A DNA stretch of 7,749 nt from an uncultured Kangiella sp. (GTDB lineage Bacteria; Pseudomonadota; Gammaproteobacteria; Enterobacterales; DSM-103792), in contig CAMLNB010000164.1 in NCBI GenBank assembly GCA_946481205.1, forward strand, positions 1 through 7,749, in the 5' to 3' direction. The stretch's first letter is position 1. The number at the start of each line of letters is the position of its first letter. Position numbers and translations under genes: made by a program. The notes below the pieces were generated by a model. That model ran no database searches, was not told the DNA's origin, and worked only from the letters and a program-made list of their open reading frames with translations. Below, one piece after another: positions 5,771-7,749 of the stretch.

Positions 5771-7696
5771 TTACGGATTCGCCTTTATCGGCAGCAAAGG
5801 ATTGCCAAAGCGCTCGCGATACAGGCGGCCGACCATGGTTGAGCCGACGTAATTCAGATGGTTTTCATCACGGTACAGCGGCGTGCCTTCAATCACGGTG
5901 TTGCAGCGCTCGCCATCACAAATGATCGGTAGCGGGTCCAGCCAGCGCATCGCCGGAAATTGCTGCTGCGCTAATGCCTTGAACTGGGCAAAGCCCTGCA
6001 ACGCTTGCTGGACCTCGGTAAACGGCAACGAGCAATCCGGTTTGTTTTTCAGCTGACAATAGGCATAAGACTTCGACGGCAGTATCGGCGCATCTTCGAC
6101 AATGATCACCGTGTGGCCACGCGCATGGAGCCACGCCAGTGCTTCGAGGAAATAGCTTTCGTAAGCCGGGTTATTCAGATACGACACCCACCAGGCCCCC
6201 ACAAAAACGGTCATCGGCTCGCCCGACAAATACCCGGCAATGGCCTCGGTGCGGGCAATTTTGGTCGGATCATCAGCAAACAGCGTTTTGGCCCGCTCCG
6301 GCGCAACAAAAGGCGTCGAGGCGCGGTTGATCAGCAGCACCGACAATTCGGTGCCCGGCAACAACTGCTCCAGAAATCCGGTCATGGCGGTGGCGTGGGA
6401 GTCGCCGATAAATACCGCATTCGGTTTCCCGGCCGGGGCTGGCGCTCCGACGATGCACTTCTCTGACTGATCAAACTTGACCGGATCGCCCTTGAAGCAC
6501 GGCTTGAAAATGTCGGCCGAATTGTTCAAGGCAATGGTTTTATAAATCTCACGCTTTTCGGCCGGAATGCGGAAGCTTAAATCGTCGGCGATGCGCAAGG
6601 TCGATTGCACCAGCCAAATGATCACCATCGGCACCAGCACAAACACCAAGAAGGATTTCTTGAATCCCCATGGCAGATACCGGAAGCGGTTCTCAACAAA
6701 GCGATGACTGAACCACGACAGCGCGATAACCGCCGCAAACAAGCCAACACGCCAATAGGCATCCAGCTCGACCAATTGATAGTGCAGCAAGGCCACCGGC
6801 GGCCAATGCCAGAGATACAGCGAGTACGACAAGCCACCGAGCCAGACCATGACCGGCACACTCAGTGTGCGCGCAACCAAGGTGTTCGTGTATTGCTGAC
6901 CGGCATACAGCATGAGCGCCGTGCCCAGCGTCGGCCACAGCGCGTTATAGCCGGGAAAGTGCGCGCTGTTCGGCAACAGCAAAGCTGTGCCGAGCACCAG
7001 CAGCAAACCGAGCGTCGCCAGCATTTGCGCCAATGGCAAGGACAAGCGCGGCAACTCGCGCGCATATAAGGCGATACCAGCGCCGAGCATCAACTCATAA
7101 GCACGCGCTGGCAACAAGTAATAGGCCGCCTTGGCGGCGTGCTCGGCCATGTACACCGACAGCGCAAACGCCACGCACCAGAGCAACAGGAACACTGGCC
7201 AGCCGCGCTTGCCGGGAAAGAATTTGTAGGCGGCAAACAGCGTCAGCGGCCACAGCAAATAGAACTGTTCTTCGACCGCAAGTGACCACGTGTGCAGCAG
7301 CGTCAGGCTTTGCGCTTCCGGCGCGAAATACTGGCTCAATTCGCCGTAGTAATAGAAATTGCTGAAACCGATCAGCGAAGCCAACCAGCTCTTGGCGAAA
7401 ACGTAATAGTCCTCGTCGAGATAGAACGGCGAGATCAGCAAGAAACTGACGGTCGAGACAAACAGAAACACCGGCACCAACCGGCGAATCCGGCGGGCAT
7501 AGAAATCGCGGAACTGGAAACTGCCGGAGGCAAATGCGCGTTGCAGCAGTTGGGTGATGACAAAACCGGAGATAACGAAAAACACATCGACGCCGACAAA
7601 GCCGCCGGGCACTCCGGGCACGCCGAAGTGATAGAGCATCACCAGCAGAACGGCAACGGCGCGCAGGCCTTCGATATCGGTGCGGTAGTTTTGCAT
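5771..7696 (-). CDS. OafA-like O-acyltransferase: acyltransferase-3 domain fused to C-terminal SGNH domain
   Basis: This is a 641-residue inner-membrane protein of the AT3-SGNH type, which takes acetyl groups across the membrane and attaches them to surface sugars such as LPS O-antigen, capsule or exopolysaccharide. The N-terminal acyltransferase-3 domain (about 4-365) opens with the hallmark YRTDIEGLRAVAVLLVMLYH, including catalytic H23. GGFVGVDVFFVISGF (31-45), RRIRRLVP (68-75) and LLHTWSLAVEEQFYLLWP (133-150) follow, then several membrane helices. The periplasmic C-terminal part (about 370-641) has GDSHA (431-435, nucleophile S433) and DENH (610-613, the Asp-His pair), giving a complete SGNH triad. 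Six cysteines in this part (400/414, 547/555, 593/598) are spaced as three likely disulfides. The ATG at 7694-7696 fits the family N-terminus exactly, although the ribosome-binding site is poor. It converges on the PlsB-like gene. The sugar substrate is unknown because no polysaccharide genes are in view. Confidence 0.93.
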   Translation of the reverse strand: MQNYRTDIEGLRAVAVLLVMLYHFGVPGVPGGFVGVDVFFVISGFVITQLLQRAFASGSFQFRDFYARRIRRLVPVFLFVSTVSFLLISPFYLDEDYYVFAKSWLASLIGFSNFYYYGELSQYFAPEAQSLTLLHTWSLAVEEQFYLLWPLTLFAAYKFFPGKRGWPVFLLLWCVAFALSVYMAEHAAKAAYYLLPARAYELMLGAGIALYARELPRLSLPLAQMLATLGLLLVLGTALLLPNSAHFPGYNALWPTLGTALMLYAGQQYTNTLVARTLSVPVMVWLGGLSYSLYLWHWPPVALLHYQLVELDAYWRVGLFAAVIALSWFSHRFVENRFRYLPWGFKKSFLVFVLVPMVIIWLVQSTLRIADDLSFRIPAEKREIYKTIALNNSADIFKPCFKGDPVKFDQSEKCIVGAPAPAGKPNAVFIGDSHATAMTGFLEQLLPGTELSVLLINRASTPFVAPERAKTLFADDPTKIARTEAIAGYLSGEPMTVFVGAWWVSYLNNPAYESYFLEALAWLHARGHTVIIVEDAPILPSKSYAYCQLKNKPDCSLPFTEVQQALQGFAQFKALAQQQFPAMRWLDPLPIICDGERCNTVIEGTPLYRDENHLNYVGSTMVGRLYRERFGNPLLPIKANP

Positions 7697-7749
7697 GACA
7701 ACCCGGGCGGAGGACGGACAACAGCGCCGCGAAGGATACCGGCGAGTCC

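Noticed and set aside
5605..5852. Short + strand open frames across the end of the PlsB-like gene and into the OafA-like gene
   Set aside because: They have no family resemblance or ribosome-binding site, and they overlap the well-supported - strand gene.

Overview
The window looks like chromosomal DNA from a GC-rich Gram-negative bacterium, most likely a gammaproteobacterium. The reasons are an outer-membrane TonB-dependent receptor, a Fur-box-like operator, Shine-Dalgarno motifs, and a PlsB-type acyltransferase with a proteobacterial motif set. I cannot assign a genus from sequence alone. No RNA gene, insertion sequence, CRISPR array or attachment site was seen, and the four larger genes are intact.

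Positions 1-4021 form an iron-siderophore uptake module on the + strand. A near-palindromic Fur box (37-55) precedes a 724-residue TonB-dependent siderophore receptor (108-2282). A strong terminator-like hairpin (2320-2352) follows. Next come a four-helix PepSY-type inner-membrane protein (2370-3557), resembling ferrisiderophore reductases such as FoxB, and a 155-residue membrane-anchored protein of unknown function (3554-4021). The last two overlap by 4 bases and are probably translationally coupled. The likely sequence of events is that the receptor brings a ferric siderophore (perhaps a hydroxamate) into the periplasm and the PepSY protein reduces the iron. The small protein, which carries a CxxC and a cluster of histidines, may assist. 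That last role is inference.

Positions 4022-5659 hold a 13-bp perfect hairpin, a weak candidate promoter and a 494-residue membrane-anchored glycerolipid acyltransferase of the PlsB type with all four acyltransferase blocks. It appears to be an independent lipid-metabolism gene.

Positions 5771-7696 on the - strand encode a 641-residue OafA-like acyltransferase: an acyltransferase-3 membrane domain fused to a periplasmic SGNH domain. It probably O-acetylates a surface polysaccharide. It converges on the PlsB-like gene across about 110 bases with no recognisable terminator.

The families are mostly familiar. The least explained element is the small third gene of the iron module. The most unusual arrangement is the strong terminator placed between the receptor and its putative reductase.
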